Shown here: piece by piece, positions 1 to 10,392 of the stretch
Layout: the number at the start of each line of letters is the position of its first letter
Numbering within the stretch: position 1 is the stretch's first letter
Origin: Rubidibacter lacunae KORDI 51-2
GTDB taxonomy: Bacteria; Cyanobacteriota; Cyanobacteriia; Cyanobacteriales; Rubidibacteraceae
Direction of reading: 5' to 3'
Assembly: GCF_000473895.1 (NCBI RefSeq)
Contig: NZ_ASSJ01000081.1
Span: 123,115-187,114, forward strand
DNA length: 64,000 nt
Notes under the pieces: generated by a model
Told to the model about the DNA's origin: nothing
Database searches by the model: none
The model's input: only the letters and a program-made list of their open reading frames with translations
Program-made: the position numbers and the translations under genes

Positions 1-264
1 ACCGATGTCGTGGATATGGAAGGCAGCGGACTGCTGGCAGCCTTGCCGAACCGGTCGATTGCCATGCTGCGTGCGGTCAGCGACGGGTGCGATCGGGACT
101 TGCCCGACCTCAGTCGGGCCATTGATGCCAGCGGACAACTGCAACCGCTGACCGTTGCCGCCGAGTTACTGCGCCAACCCGTCGCATCTGTCCGCTTCGC
201 ACTCGCTGCGACCCGCGCGCTCTCTGCTCTGACAGATGCAGTTGCTTGCGTTTTTGCATCGTGA
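1..264 (+). CDS. C-terminal part of a nucleoside phosphorylase/nucleosidase superfamily protein (5' end outside window)
   Basis: The reading frame is open from base 1, so only the last 87 codons are present. The segment begins TDVVDMEGSG, which matches the active-site Asp/Met-Glu motif (VDMEG) of the purine nucleoside phosphorylase / MTA-SAH nucleosidase fold, where the Met-Glu pair contacts the ribose. It is followed by a RAVSDG..RDLPDL stretch, the usual late strand with the catalytic-site Asp. These enzymes cleave the N-glycosidic bond of nucleosides in the cytoplasm. The substrate cannot be told from this fragment. The stop is followed after about 20 bp by IS630 debris. The family call rests on two motifs only. 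Confidence 0.6.
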   Translation, partial: TDVVDMEGSGLLAALPNRSIAMLRAVSDGCDRDLPDLSRAIDASGQLQPLTVAAELLRQPVASVRFALAATRALSALTDAVACVFAS

Positions 265-286
265 GTGGCAGTCCGCCAGCAGCTAA

Positions 287-420
287 TACTAAATCCGGGA
301 AAATGTGATACGAGTAGTAGGTGTCAGATTCGCGAGATGAGTCACCATGCCGGGAAAGCTCTACATCGATATCGCCGAGTCCGCTGAAGAACTGCGCTCC
401 CTACTCCTCTCAACCTCTAA
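287..420 (+). mobile_element. Truncated 5' end of an IS630-family element, plus orientation
   Basis: This stretch is nearly the reverse complement of bases 1426-1559, the 5' end of the neighbouring IS. It carries the same outer end (TACTAAATC here, TACCAAATG there), the same GTGATACGAGTAGTAGG block and a plus-strand start reading MPGKLYIDIAESAEELR from base 348. Similarity stops at 420/421, exactly where the complete element begins with TA. It looks like an older sister copy into which the minus-strand IS inserted. The rest of the older copy is not recognisable on the far side. Confidence 0.7.
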
Positions 421-1559
421 TACCAATTCCTCAAAGTCCTGACACGGATAGCTGGTCGATGAGCCACCACCACCCGGTCAGCGAGGCGATGAGGTCCCGT
501 CCCGCCAGCTGCAGTCGCGTCCTGACCTGCTCTCGGAGTTCCTCCAAGTCACCGCAGGTCAGCCACTTCAGTCCGCTCTTTAACCATTCCCAGCACCGCT
601 CGATTGGATTCACCTGGGGACTGTAAGCCGGCTGAAACAGCAATATTACGATCTCCGGCACTTTCAGCGCTCCCGCTCGGTGCGCTCCCGCTCCATCGAC
701 CTGCATCACGTGCAGCTCCCGCGGATACGCCGCTGCAAACTGCTCCAGGTACTGCTCGAAACACCGACTGTCGAGATGGCTGAACTCCCAGAAGTAGCTT
801 TCCCCCGTCATCGGCTCCACCGCTCCGTACAACCAGAACGCCTGGAAGCGCCACTGCACCTCCCCCACCGGCTTCACCCCAGGAGCGGTCAGTACCCGCC
901 CGGTCTCGGTGTGCAATCCAAAGCGGCTCTCGTCCTGGCACCAGTAACGCACCCACTCGTAGTCCACCACCGCTTCGACCCGGCTCTTCAGTTCCTGGGC
1001 AATGCGCTCGGGCAGTTTTTTTAAACTCATCCACGGCATCGGCGTCTTGCTTGACGTCGACGGGACGCGGCGCCTTCGGCTTCGCCCCGAGGCGGTAGCG
1101 CACGGTGTCGTGGACGGTGGAATAGGGCAGCTTCAGGTCCTAGACGGCTTCGAGCCAGGTCTGGACTTCCACATAACTGGAGAAGCTGCGCTCGTTCTGG
1201 AGCTCTTGCTGCAATTGGGCGAGGGCATCGCCAGAGATCTCTGGCGGGCGACCGGAGCGCGGCTTGGGCTCGGTGAGGGCGCTCAAGCCGCCGCCGCGGT
1301 AGTCTCTGAGCCAGCGCGAGACGGTGACGCGAGTACGCCCGAGGAGGCTGGCAACCTGGGTTGCTTGGGAAGCATGCCCGCACTTGAGCCAGTAGAGAGC
1401 CTGCAGCTTTTCCTTGACTCTGGCATTGGAGGCTGAGAGAAGGAGGGAGCGCAGTTCTTCAGCGGACTCGGCGATATCGATGTGGAGCTTTCCCGGCATG
1501 ATGACTCAACTCGCGAACCTGACACCTACTACTCGTATCACATTTTCTCGCATTTGGTA
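421..1559 (-). mobile_element. IS630-family insertion sequence, about 1.14 kb, decayed
   Basis: The element is bounded by TACCAAT at the left and ATTTGGTA at the right. This is a short inverted repeat that starts and ends with TA, the target dinucleotide of the IS630/Tc1 group. It contains a two-part transposase on the minus strand. The length fits the family. The adjoining truncated sister copy (287-420) creates a roughly 130-bp inverted repeat around the element. Confidence 0.8.
431..1499 (-). pseudogene. IS630-family transposase, interrupted by an in-frame stop and a frameshift
   Basis: The N-terminal part (1499 to 1140, 119 codons) is a helix-turn-helix region containing ASLLGRTRVTVSRWLRDY, followed by GRPPEIS. 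It ends in a TAG at 1140-1142. The same frame continues past the TAG as DLKLPYSTVHDTVRYRL and on to a run of seven A residues near 1017-1023. The coding sense then moves to another frame (1039 to 431) that carries the catalytic domain: CQDESRFG, VDGAGAHRA and NPIERCWEWL supply the D-D-E residues. A frameshift at an A-run is often programmed in IS630 elements, so that step may be natural. The TAG is not, and makes this copy probably inactive unless read through. Confidence 0.85.
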
Positions 1560-1649
1560 TCACCTCCGTCAAGGAGTCTGTCCGGGAGCTCCATGCTGCC
1601 GCTATTCGTTCAAGGTTGGTTCTAAAGCAGGGTTTGGCGATCGCGAGAT

Positions 1650-1683
1650 CGCCCATCTATAGATCTCGCCCATCTATAGATCT
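1650..1683. repeat. 17-bp perfect tandem duplication
   Basis: CGCCCATCTATAGATCT occurs twice head to tail just downstream of the IS630 element. It lies in non-coding DNA and has no visible function. Confidence 0.9.
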
Positions 1684-1773
1684 GTGGAGGCATGAACCCG
1701 GGTTCGGACTTGTCTGCCGTCTCAATGCACCCGAGCCTTAGAACCCGGGCTTAGAATTTGCTGCTGCGATCGC

Positions 1774-1802
1774 TTGCAATATCCCCCCAGGGGGCATATG
1801 CT
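1774..1802 (+). promoter_or_regulatory. Putative sigma-70-type promoter with a palindromic operator in the spacer
   Basis: A -35-like TTGCAA (1774-1779) and a -10-like TATGCT (1797-1802) are separated by exactly 17 bp. Almost the whole spacer is a near-perfect palindrome centred on A1789, with arms ATATCCCCCC and GGGGGCATAT (one mismatch). C-run/G-run dyads of this kind resemble operators of CsoR/RcnR-type metal sensors. That is inference from shape only. The promoter would serve the DUF3120 gene. Confidence 0.45.
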
Positions 1803-1943
1803 GCCGTATGGTAAACTGTGGCAAAGTAAAGATTGGTAACGATTCCTAATAAAGCTTTGTTAAAAACTTCCCACTACCCCAGCGTCGCGGTTGTTGCTGA
1901 GGCTCGGCAAGAGCGGCCCGTTATTTGCCAGTCGCAGCCCGAT

Positions 1944-2585
1944 ATGGATCGGCGCAGTCGCTGGCAGGCATTTTGGGCGGCTGTCTTTCTAGTGTCGGTT
2001 CCCGTGTTTGCCGAAGCACCTTTGGTGCGTCAGGTGCCATGGTTGTGTTTGCTCCTCACGTTGGGCTGGCTCTGGATGGCAACACGGTTGCGATCGCGTC
2101 CCCAAACCGCCCTCTGGGGCGATATCTTGCTGGGGTTTGTCTGGACCTGGGTGACGGGCGCGATTTACTGGGGCTGGCTGCGCTGGGAACCGCTCGCGCA
2201 CATTCCCGTTGAGGCATTGGGGCTGCCGCTGGCAGTATGGTGTATTCTGCGCGGCTGGGGCTTGCTCGGTAATTGGTTTTATCTGGGCTCTCTATTGGGA
2301 ACGGCATTAACTGACGCGTACTTGTATCTGACCGATCTGACGCCGTATTGGCGGGAAGTGATGCGCGTCGATCCACAGACAGCCGTGTTGCTTCTGCGCG
2401 AAGCTGCTCTTCAAGTACAGACGCCTTGGGGGATTGCCAATGCGATCGCCATTGCCGCATTACTCGTCGCGATCGGGCTGTGGGCGCTGCAAAAACCACA
2501 ACCGCACTGGCGGGCGTTTGCCGGTGCGGTACTGTGCACGATCGTCGTGGATGGTTTGTTCTGGACAGTTGCCTTATTGGGATAG
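1944..2585 (+). CDS. DUF3120 family cyanobacterial integral membrane protein
   Basis: The protein is highly hydrophobic, with about six predicted membrane segments, starting with the run around AFWAAVFLVSVPVF and ending near GLFWTVALLG. The tryptophan-rich middle (GFVWTWVTGAIYWGWLRWEP, then PYWREVM) fits the DUF3120 family, which is confined to cyanobacteria and has no known function. ATG 1944 is given as the start (213 aa). The frame stays open back to a TTG at 1833, which would add 37 residues and lies closer to the putative promoter at 1774-1802, so the true start is uncertain. It is a single gene and converges on the export protein downstream. Confidence 0.7.
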   Translation: MDRRSRWQAFWAAVFLVSVPVFAEAPLVRQVPWLCLLLTLGWLWMATRLRSRPQTALWGDILLGFVWTWVTGAIYWGWLRWEPLAHIPVEALGLPLAVWCILRGWGLLGNWFYLGSLLGTALTDAYLYLTDLTPYWREVMRVDPQTAVLLLREAALQVQTPWGIANAIAIAALLVAIGLWALQKPQPHWRAFAGAVLCTIVVDGLFWTVALLG

Positions 2586-2667
2586 CGCAGGCGAGTTGCC
2601 GATGCGGATCTAAGCTTGAAGACAAGCTTGGAGGCTGTGCTCCAACCTCACGACGGGCTTCCGCAAG

Positions 2668-3870
2668 TTAATCGATGAGTCGGTCGAGCCCGACCACTGC
2701 ATTGAGGATTCTGGCGAACGGATCTAAAACAGTTGCAATCGTGTCGGTTGTAGCGGCAAGTCCAGAGCGGCGCACGATAATCACGTCCTCGTTTCGCATC
2801 GCTGGATTGTTCTCGGGGTCGAGATCGGTCTCGAAGTCGACGGGGATCTCGCGTTTGGTTACCGTACCATCCGGATTCAAACGTACTAGCAGTACATCAG
2901 CTTTACGGGCGCGTTTTTGATCGAAGCCACCAGCTGTCAGGATTGCTTGATTGAGAGTCGAATTCGGCACTAACGTCACCGCACCTGGATTCACGACCTC
3001 ACCGACAACTTGCACTTGAATTTCATCCGGTGCAAAGCTCGCTTCGGCCAGTTCGGTAACTTCTGCTGGGGTTAGAGAGAGGGCGCGCGGAACGACAATG
3101 GTGTCGCCATCGCGTAGGGCAATGTCTTGGGCGGTATCGCCCGACTGCAGGAGCGCCCACAGGTCGAGCTCGATCAGGCGCTCCCGGCGTGTTCCTTGGG
3201 CGCGTAAGATCTGGACTTGTCGAATTTGCGCGGTATCGGTGATGCCGCCGGCCAGTCGGATCGCTTCCGTAACTGAGGGGATCCCCAGCGTCCGCGCGCC
3301 CAGCGTCCGCCCTTCAACGACCGTCCCCTGGCGCTCGGAGGACACCGCGTAGGCACCTGGACGATTAACCTCGCCGATAACGGCTATTTTTAGCGGGCGC
3401 GCGTCAGCGAGCGACACGCTGACTATCGGTCGTTTGAGCAGGTTTCTGAGCTGGTGGGTAATGAGCTCGGTCGTCTCGTCAAGGCTCAGCTCGGTTACAT
3501 AGAGCGTGCCGATCAGCGGCAGGTAGATAGTCCCGTCGCTAAGCACGGTTTGAATGCCACCATCCCCAGCATTAAATTGCGGTTCTTCAAAGACTTCGAT
3601 ACGCAGGCGATCGCCCGGTCCCAGTAAATACGGCTCGGGAACGAACTGGGTTGCTTCTAAATCGATCGACAGCGAACGGTCGTCCGGGCGTTGCTCTAGA
3701 TCCAAAGCCTCCTCTAGGTCGGACGCTGAGGTGGACGGCTCGCCAGAGGAAGGAGGCGGAACAGTCTGCGCGCGTGCCCCGGGGGCAAAGGTCACAGTTC
3801 CACAAGCGATCGCAGACAATAAGCCGAGGAAGAAGCAAAACTCAGGGGGCGGCCGACGGATCATATGCAC
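2668..3870 (-). CDS. Polysaccharide biosynthesis/export (Wza/OPX-like) periplasmic protein with SLBB domains
   Basis: A basic N-terminus is followed by a hydrophobic stretch ending ARAQT, a good Sec signal peptide with cleavage after about residue 35. A low-complexity acidic linker leads to the poly-export domain near residues 78-165: YLLGPGDRLRIEVFEEP, then LPLIGTLYVTELSLDET. Two SLBB-type beta-grasp repeats follow, at about residues 165-265 (IAVIGEVNRPGAYAV) and 285-370 (VQVVGEVVNPGAVTL). The family forms or gates the outer-membrane channel for capsule or exopolysaccharide export. No polymerase, flippase or kinase gene is nearby, so the partner machinery is encoded elsewhere. The 400-residue length is usual for the cyanobacterial members. 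No lipobox cysteine is visible. Confidence 0.85.
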   Translation of the reverse strand: MHMIRRPPPEFCFFLGLLSAIACGTVTFAPGARAQTVPPPSSGEPSTSASDLEEALDLEQRPDDRSLSIDLEATQFVPEPYLLGPGDRLRIEVFEEPQFNAGDGGIQTVLSDGTIYLPLIGTLYVTELSLDETTELITHQLRNLLKRPIVSVSLADARPLKIAVIGEVNRPGAYAVSSERQGTVVEGRTLGARTLGIPSVTEAIRLAGGITDTAQIRQVQILRAQGTRRERLIELDLWALLQSGDTAQDIALRDGDTIVVPRALSLTPAEVTELAEASFAPDEIQVQVVGEVVNPGAVTLVPNSTLNQAILTAGGFDQKRARKADVLLVRLNPDGTVTKREIPVDFETDLDPENNPAMRNEDVIIVRRSGLAATTDTIATVLDPFARILNAVVGLDRLID

Positions 3871-4072
3871 TTAATGGCTTGAACGCACTACAAGATAGCA
3901 ACGGTTGGGGGGCTACCCACCCGCCTAGTTTGCCACATTTGCCTGCAGCACGAGCAAGCGACCTCGTCACAACGCTACCGTGCGCAAGAGGATGCAACCA
4001 AGCCCGCGGCTAGCTTAGGGCTCCGAGTTCGGCTCCGGTCTGCGAAGACCGCTCTCGGTGCTTACGCTCGTG

Positions 4073-5155
<1,083 letters not shown>

Positions 5156-5343
5156 CTATAAAGGTCTTCGCCGCTCCCTTGCGCCATTGGAAGGCTTACA
5201 TTTCTTTAAATTTATTTAGATTCAAGAGGCAATTCGTAACCGATTTCGAAATACCTTCGCAACACATATTAAAGCAGTAGCGATCGCCGAGTTTCTGGGG
5301 CGTATTCGCCGCACCTGCATGCTTCGATTGTTGTCACGTCGAT

Positions 5344-5367
5344 GAAGTGCACGTCAACGTGCACTTC
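5344..5367 (-). terminator. Perfect hairpin downstream of ndhF
   Basis: The arms GAAGTGCACG and CGTGCACTTC form a 10-bp perfect stem around a 4-base loop, about 50 bp after the ndhF stop. There is no U-tract on either strand, so intrinsic termination is only probable. It may instead stabilise the ndhF 3' end. Confidence 0.5.
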
Positions 5368-5418
5368 AACTCGTTGTAACCGACTAATGGGTGTTGCAAC
5401 CGATCGGTCGGCCGCGCG

Positions 5419-7485
5419 TTAGAGAACGCTGAAGGCAACCACAAGTCCTAGTACTGCCGCAAAGACAATAAGCGCGTAGAACTGCGCGCGACCGTTTTCT
5501 AGGTATTTCAAGCCTTCCCCGCTCACCAGTGCCGCCAAACCCGTGAGGTTGACCGCACCATCCACGACGCGGAAGTCCACTTCCATGACCTGACGTGCTA
5601 AGCGTCGACTGCCCTGCACGAACACGCGATCGTACAAGTCGTCGATGTACCACTTGTTTAAGGAGAACTGGTACAAAGGCTCTATTCGCTTGGCGATCGC
5701 GTCGGCGTCGATTTTGTGCTGCAAGTAAATCAGCCCCGCTAACGTAATGCCAACCAATGCAATGCCAACGGAACCGCCGGCCATGATGGCAAACTCCTGC
5801 CACTCAAACGCTTCGGCAGCTTCTAGTGCGGCTTCTGCCGTCTCGCCCGGTGCGTAGACAAACGCCTCGAACAAGTTTTCCCACGGCAACCCGACCAAAC
5901 CGATCGCGAGCGACGGTACGGCCAGAATCAACAGTGGCAGCGTCATGGTCAGCGGCGACTCGTGGGGAAACTCCGCGTGGTGCTCGTCGTGGCCGTGGGC
6001 TTCGGCATCGTGCTCCAGTTCGCGCGTGTCCATCGCACCCGGACCGAAGGCCGGCACCATGCCGGCTTCCTGCAAAAGCGTTTGCCGAATCGCTGCATCG
6101 CCGCCGCGGAAGTCGCCTTCGAAGGTACAGAAGTACATGCGGAACATGTAGAACGCCGTGATGCCGGCGGTTGCCCAGCCGACAAACCACAGCAAGGGGC
6201 TGACCTCGAAGGTGCTGCCCAGGATCTCGTCCTTGGACCAGAAACCGGCAAACGGCGGAATCCCGCAAATAGCCAGCGTGCCGACCAAGAAAGCCAGGGA
6301 GGTCAGCGGCATGTAACGCCGCAGTCCACCCATCAAACGCATATCTTGTGCCAGCACCGGGTTGTGCCCGACGACTTCTTCCATGCCGTGAATCACCGAT
6401 CCCGAGCACAGGAAGAGCATTGCCTTGAAGAAGGCATGGGTCATCAGGTGGAACAAACCAGCAGTGTAAGCGCCGACACCCATGGCCATGACCATGTAGC
6501 CCAGCTGCGAGATCGTCGAATACGCCAGACCCTTCTTGATGTCGTTTTGGGTAATGGCGATCGACGCGCCGAGGAAGGCAGTGAAGGCACCGGTCCAGGC
6601 AATAATCGTCATCACCGACGGCAGCGGCTCTAGAACGGGATACATCCGCGCGATTAAGAACACGCCGGCCGCCACCATCGTGGCAGCGTGGATCAGGGCC
6701 GAAATTGGGGTTGGACCCTCCATCGCATCTGGCAACCAGACATGGAGCGGAAACTGTGCGGACTTCGCTACGGGTCCGAGGAAAACAAGAACCCCGAAAA
6801 GTCCTGCTAAACCGGCACCGATGTAGCCTGCGTCGAGAGCGGTTTCCAAACGCATGCCGATAGTCTCGAACTCGAAGCTGCCCGTTGCCCAATACAAGCC
6901 CAAAATGCCCAGCAACAAGCCGAAGTCGCCAACGCGGTTGGTTACAAATGCTTTTTGACAGGCTTCGGCAGCGGCCGCGCGATCGAACCAGAAACCGATC
7001 AGCAAGTAGGAGCACATGCCGACCAGTTCCCAGAAAATGTAAATCTGGATCAAGTTCGGGCTGATGACCAAGCCCAACATCGAAGAACTAAACAGGCTGA
7101 GGTAGGCAAAGAAGCGGACATAACCGCTGTCGTGAGCCATGTAGCCGTCGCTATAAACCATCACCAGCAGAGCCACGATCGTCACAATCGCCAACATGAC
7201 GGTGGTGAGATGGTCGACGACATAGCCGACGGTAATGGTAAAGTCGCCGGCTGCAGCCCATTCGATGCTGCGGGTGAAAGTCTCGTGACCGTGGATTTGG
7301 CTCCACAGTAGCGCCAGCGACATGCCGACGGTAATTCCTAGCAGAGTGATGATGTAAGCTGCAATGGGTTTGCGGAGTCGCGAGGTTGTTTCGCTCGCGC
7401 AGAGCAATCCCAGTCCGACGGTCATCGCCCCGAAGAGCGGCAGGACGGGAATCAACCAGGCGTATTGGTAAAGAGAGTCTTCCAT
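5419..7485 (-). CDS. ndhF: NAD(P)H-quinone oxidoreductase subunit 5 (NdhF1 type)
   Basis: This large proton-pumping membrane subunit of thylakoid NDH-1 drives respiratory and cyclic electron flow. The protein has 688 residues and begins MEDSLYQYAWLIPVLPLFGA. The antiporter-like core includes FWELVGMCSYLLIGFW, AKSAQFPLHVWLPDAMEG (a conserved Lys and the quinone-side motif) and LMTHAFFKAMLFLCSGS. The C-terminal part has FNKWYIDDLYD-like text (LNKWYIDDLYDRVF) followed by a final membrane helix, which is typical of the NdhF1 form that partners NdhD1 rather than the CO2-uptake forms. A His/Glu-rich loop (ELEHDAEAHGHDEHHAEF) lies near residue 500. The ATG at 7485 is preferred over the upstream frame. 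The gene stands alone; ndhL is 46 kb away. Confidence 0.93.
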   Translation of the reverse strand: MEDSLYQYAWLIPVLPLFGAMTVGLGLLCASETTSRLRKPIAAYIITLLGITVGMSLALLWSQIHGHETFTRSIEWAAAGDFTITVGYVVDHLTTVMLAIVTIVALLVMVYSDGYMAHDSGYVRFFAYLSLFSSSMLGLVISPNLIQIYIFWELVGMCSYLLIGFWFDRAAAAEACQKAFVTNRVGDFGLLLGILGLYWATGSFEFETIGMRLETALDAGYIGAGLAGLFGVLVFLGPVAKSAQFPLHVWLPDAMEGPTPISALIHAATMVAAGVFLIARMYPVLEPLPSVMTIIAWTGAFTAFLGASIAITQNDIKKGLAYSTISQLGYMVMAMGVGAYTAGLFHLMTHAFFKAMLFLCSGSVIHGMEEVVGHNPVLAQDMRLMGGLRRYMPLTSLAFLVGTLAICGIPPFAGFWSKDEILGSTFEVSPLLWFVGWATAGITAFYMFRMYFCTFEGDFRGGDAAIRQTLLQEAGMVPAFGPGAMDTRELEHDAEAHGHDEHHAEFPHESPLTMTLPLLILAVPSLAIGLVGLPWENLFEAFVYAPGETAEAALEAAEAFEWQEFAIMAGGSVGIALVGITLAGLIYLQHKIDADAIAKRIEPLYQFSLNKWYIDDLYDRVFVQGSRRLARQVMEVDFRVVDGAVNLTGLAALVSGEGLKYLENGRAQFYALIVFAAVLGLVVAFSVL

Positions 7486-8512
7486 ATGAGCAGTCTGCCG
7501 CTTCTTTGCCAATTCTGCAGGCCGGGACGCGACGCGCGCGCTCGCCGGTCGGCTCGCCGCAGCGATTCATGCGCCGGGCAAGTCGCCCACAATTGTGACA
7601 CACTCCGCCAGCGGCAAAGTGTTTGTACTTATTCAATTCATGAAGATTCCCTCTGCGGGCCGAGCGATCGCATTCGGATCTAGCGAGATCGAAACGCTGC
7701 TTGCTGGAACCGGAGGTTCGGTTTCATTGCCCGCGCGATTCGGCCGCGGTAGGGTCTCACAGTCTCGTTAACTGGCAGTGTTGTAACTTTCTTAGCGGAA
7801 ACACCAGAGTTCGGCCCGGAGGATATTTTCGGATGCAAACTGGCGGAATTTTAAGTGATTGTTCGGGGGGGCATCGGCGGATCGATTCCGGAAGGTATCC
7901 ATGGTTGGTCCTTGCCGAGACAATCCATCTCTCATTTAGGGCATCTCTATAAGGTGCGAGGTTTAGCGTATTTGCAGCTGAAATGCCCATGCTGCATTAC
8001 CGACCATGGGTCTTGTTCGAATTAATTGAGGTGCCCTTTAGCGAATACGGGCAGAAAGTAGCTGATAGGCCAAGTGTTACTTCGAGTCGGCTCGGAAAAA
8101 TTTATGAACGCAGCGGAGACGAGAGCGTTTTTTTATGACCCCCTATTAAGGATCTTAAGTGGGAACCATTCCACGCAAGACTGCCTGCCAAACCTGCGGA
8201 GATTCGCCAGACCGATCGCACCTGCACCCCAGATATCAACATCTATGAACGCCACTTAAATCGCCTCATCGGGATACCAGCACTTGTGGCCGGGACAACC
8301 GTCGGCGATCGCCGTTCGTAGAAATGTGGGAGCTCCCCTCAACCGGCTTTCGCCCGACTGAGACGGAACTGCACGCGCGATCGCCCTATTGCGCGTGCGA
8401 TCTCGCGGCCGCCGATCTCGTTAGACTGAGTATTATCGCTTTGTGTCGGAGTGTAAACATCGTCGCAAATGGCGTTGCCGGCCGATTCTAGAGCCAAAAT
8501 TCTGGAGTTTGT
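7486..8512. other. Intergenic region of about 1 kb between divergent ndhF and lepA
   Basis: No coding sequence or RNA gene could be recognised on either strand. Both promoters must lie here. A TATTAT at 8431-8436 is a possible -10 for lepA, but it has no convincing -35. An earlier stretch is AT-rich. It may hold eroded sequence. Confidence 0.6.
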
Positions 8513-10321
8513 ATGACTGACGTTCCCGCCTCGCGCATCCGCAATTTTTCGATCGTCGCGCACATCGATCATGGGAAATCCACCCTGGCCGACCAACTTT
8601 TGCGCGTGACCCAGACGGTAAGCGAGCGGGATATGAAAGCTCAGTACCTCGACAACATGGACCTCGAGCGCGAGCGCGGCATCACGATCAAACTGCAGGC
8701 GGCGCGCATGAACTACAACGCCAAGGACGGTAACACTTACGTCCTCAACCTGATCGATACCCCTGGGCACGTAGATTTTTCCTACGAAGTGTCGCGATCG
8801 CTGGTCGCCTGCGAAGGGGCGCTACTGGTCGTCGATGCCTCTCAGGGCGTGGAAGCTCAAACCCTAGCCAATATTTACCTTGCGCTCGAACAGGACCTTG
8901 AAATCGTCCCGGTTCTCAATAAAATCGACCTGCCCGGTGCCGAACCCGATCGCGTCAAAGCCGAAGTCGAAGAAGCGATCGGCCTCGACTGCAGCGACGC
9001 CGTGCTCGCCTCTGCCAAGATGGGCATCGGCATCGACGAAATCCTCGAAAAGATTGTGGCGATCGTCCCGCCACCGGCCGACAATACCGATCGGCCTCTA
9101 CGCGCTTTGATCTTCGACAGCTATTACGATGCCTACCGCGGGGTCATCGTTTACTTCCGAGTTGTGGACGGCAAAGTCCGCAAAGGCGATCGCGTACGCC
9201 TGATGGCCTCCAAGAAAGAGTACGACATCGACGAACTCGGCGTTCTTTCCCCGACGCAAGTTCCCGTTGACGAACTCCACGCTGGTGAAGTGGGCTACTT
9301 TGCTGCCTCGATCAAGAGCGTGGAAGATGCCCGCGTGGGCGACACGATCGCCTTAGCCAGTAACATTCCCGACGAGCCGCTCCCCGGTTACGCTGAAGCC
9401 AAGCCTATGGTCTTTTGCGGGCTATTTCCCACCGATAGCGAGGACTTTGAAAACCTGCGCGAAGCCCTCGACAAGCTCAAGCTCAACGACGCAGCGCTCT
9501 CTTTTGAACCCGAAACCTCCAGCGCCATGGGCTTCGGCTTCCGCTGCGGTTTCTTGGGGTTGCTACACATGGAGATCGTCCAAGAGCGCCTAGAGCGCGA
9601 GTACGACCTAGACCTCATCATCACCGCTCCCTCGGTGGTCTATCGCGTTACCCTCGTCGGCGGTGAAGTAATCGAAGTCGACAATCCCAGTCAACTCCCT
9701 GCCCCCCAGAAGCGCGAGCAAGTTGAAGAACCCTACATCCGCGTTGATGTAATCGCCCCCGAAACCTACGTTGGGGCAGTGATGGAGCTGTGCCAGTCTC
9801 GGCGCGGCGACTTCAAAGACATGCGTTACTTCACTCCCACGCGCACCACGATTATCTACGAGCTGCCCTTGGCCGAAGTTGTGACGGATTTCTTCGATCA
9901 ACTCAAGTCCCGTACCCGCGGCTACGCGAGCATGGAGTACCAGTTCATCGGCTACCGCGTCAACGAACTCGTCCGCCTCGACGTCATGGTCAATGGCGAC
10001 CCGGTAGACTCCCTCGCCACCATCGTTCACCGCGACAAAGCCTACGGTGTCGGGAAAATCCTCGTAGAGAAACTCAAAGAACTTATTCCCCGCCAGCAAT
10101 TCAAGATCCCGGTTCAGGCCGCGATCGGCAGTCGCATCATTGCCAGCCAACAAATCCCCGCACTTCGCAAAGACGTCCTTGCCAAGTGCTACGGCGGCGA
10201 CATCTCCCGCAAGAAGAAGCTACTTCAGAAACAAGCCAAAGGTAAGAAGCGCATGAAGGCGATCGGGACCGTCGACGTTCCTCAGGAAGCCTTCATGGCC
10301 GTCCTGCGCCTCGACCAGTAA
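8513..10321 (+). CDS. lepA: Elongation factor 4 (LepA), ribosomal back-translocase GTPase
   Basis: The protein has 602 residues. The GTPase domain begins at once: [17 protein letters not shown] (P-loop), [10 protein letters not shown] (switch), [16 protein letters not shown] and NKIDLPGA. It is followed by the beta-barrel domain II, an EF-G-like domain III ([20 protein letters not shown]) and the LepA-specific C-terminal domain with the ending [20 protein letters not shown]. It binds stalled or mistranslocated 70S ribosomes. The ATG at 8513 starts [22 protein letters not shown], as in other cyanobacterial LepA proteins. It is monocistronic, converging with the DUF2306 gene 71 bp downstream. 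Confidence 0.97.
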   Translation: MTDVPASRIRNFSIVAHIDHGKSTLADQLLRVTQTVSERDMKAQYLDNMDLERERGITIKLQAARMNYNAKDGNTYVLNLIDTPGHVDFSYEVSRSLVACEGALLVVDASQGVEAQTLANIYLALEQDLEIVPVLNKIDLPGAEPDRVKAEVEEAIGLDCSDAVLASAKMGIGIDEILEKIVAIVPPPADNTDRPLRALIFDSYYDAYRGVIVYFRVVDGKVRKGDRVRLMASKKEYDIDELGVLSPTQVPVDELHAGEVGYFAASIKSVEDARVGDTIALASNIPDEPLPGYAEAKPMVFCGLFPTDSEDFENLREALDKLKLNDAALSFEPETSSAMGFGFRCGFLGLLHMEIVQERLEREYDLDLIITAPSVVYRVTLVGGEVIEVDNPSQLPAPQKREQVEEPYIRVDVIAPETYVGAVMELCQSRRGDFKDMRYFTPTRTTIIYELPLAEVVTDFFDQLKSRTRGYASMEYQFIGYRVNELVRLDVMVNGDPVDSLATIVHRDKAYGVGKILVEKLKELIPRQQFKIPVQAAIGSRIIASQQIPALRKDVLAKCYGGDISRKKKLLQKQAKGKKRMKAIGTVDVPQEAFMAVLRLDQ

Positions 10322-10392
10322 GCTAGGAGCGATCGCAGTCGGACGCGACGCTCTGAAGAACAAGCCGCCGCCAAACCAACTGCAAAACCACC

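Noticed and set aside
549..1103. 184-codon minus-strand frame as a separate protein
   Set aside because: Only its first 30 residues continue the IS630 transposase; the rest is an out-of-frame reading of the catalytic domain.
1560..1600. Continuation of the older IS630 copy after the insertion
   Set aside because: Only GTCAAGGA and scattered bases agree with the expected sequence, whereas the left fragment is close to 90 percent similar.
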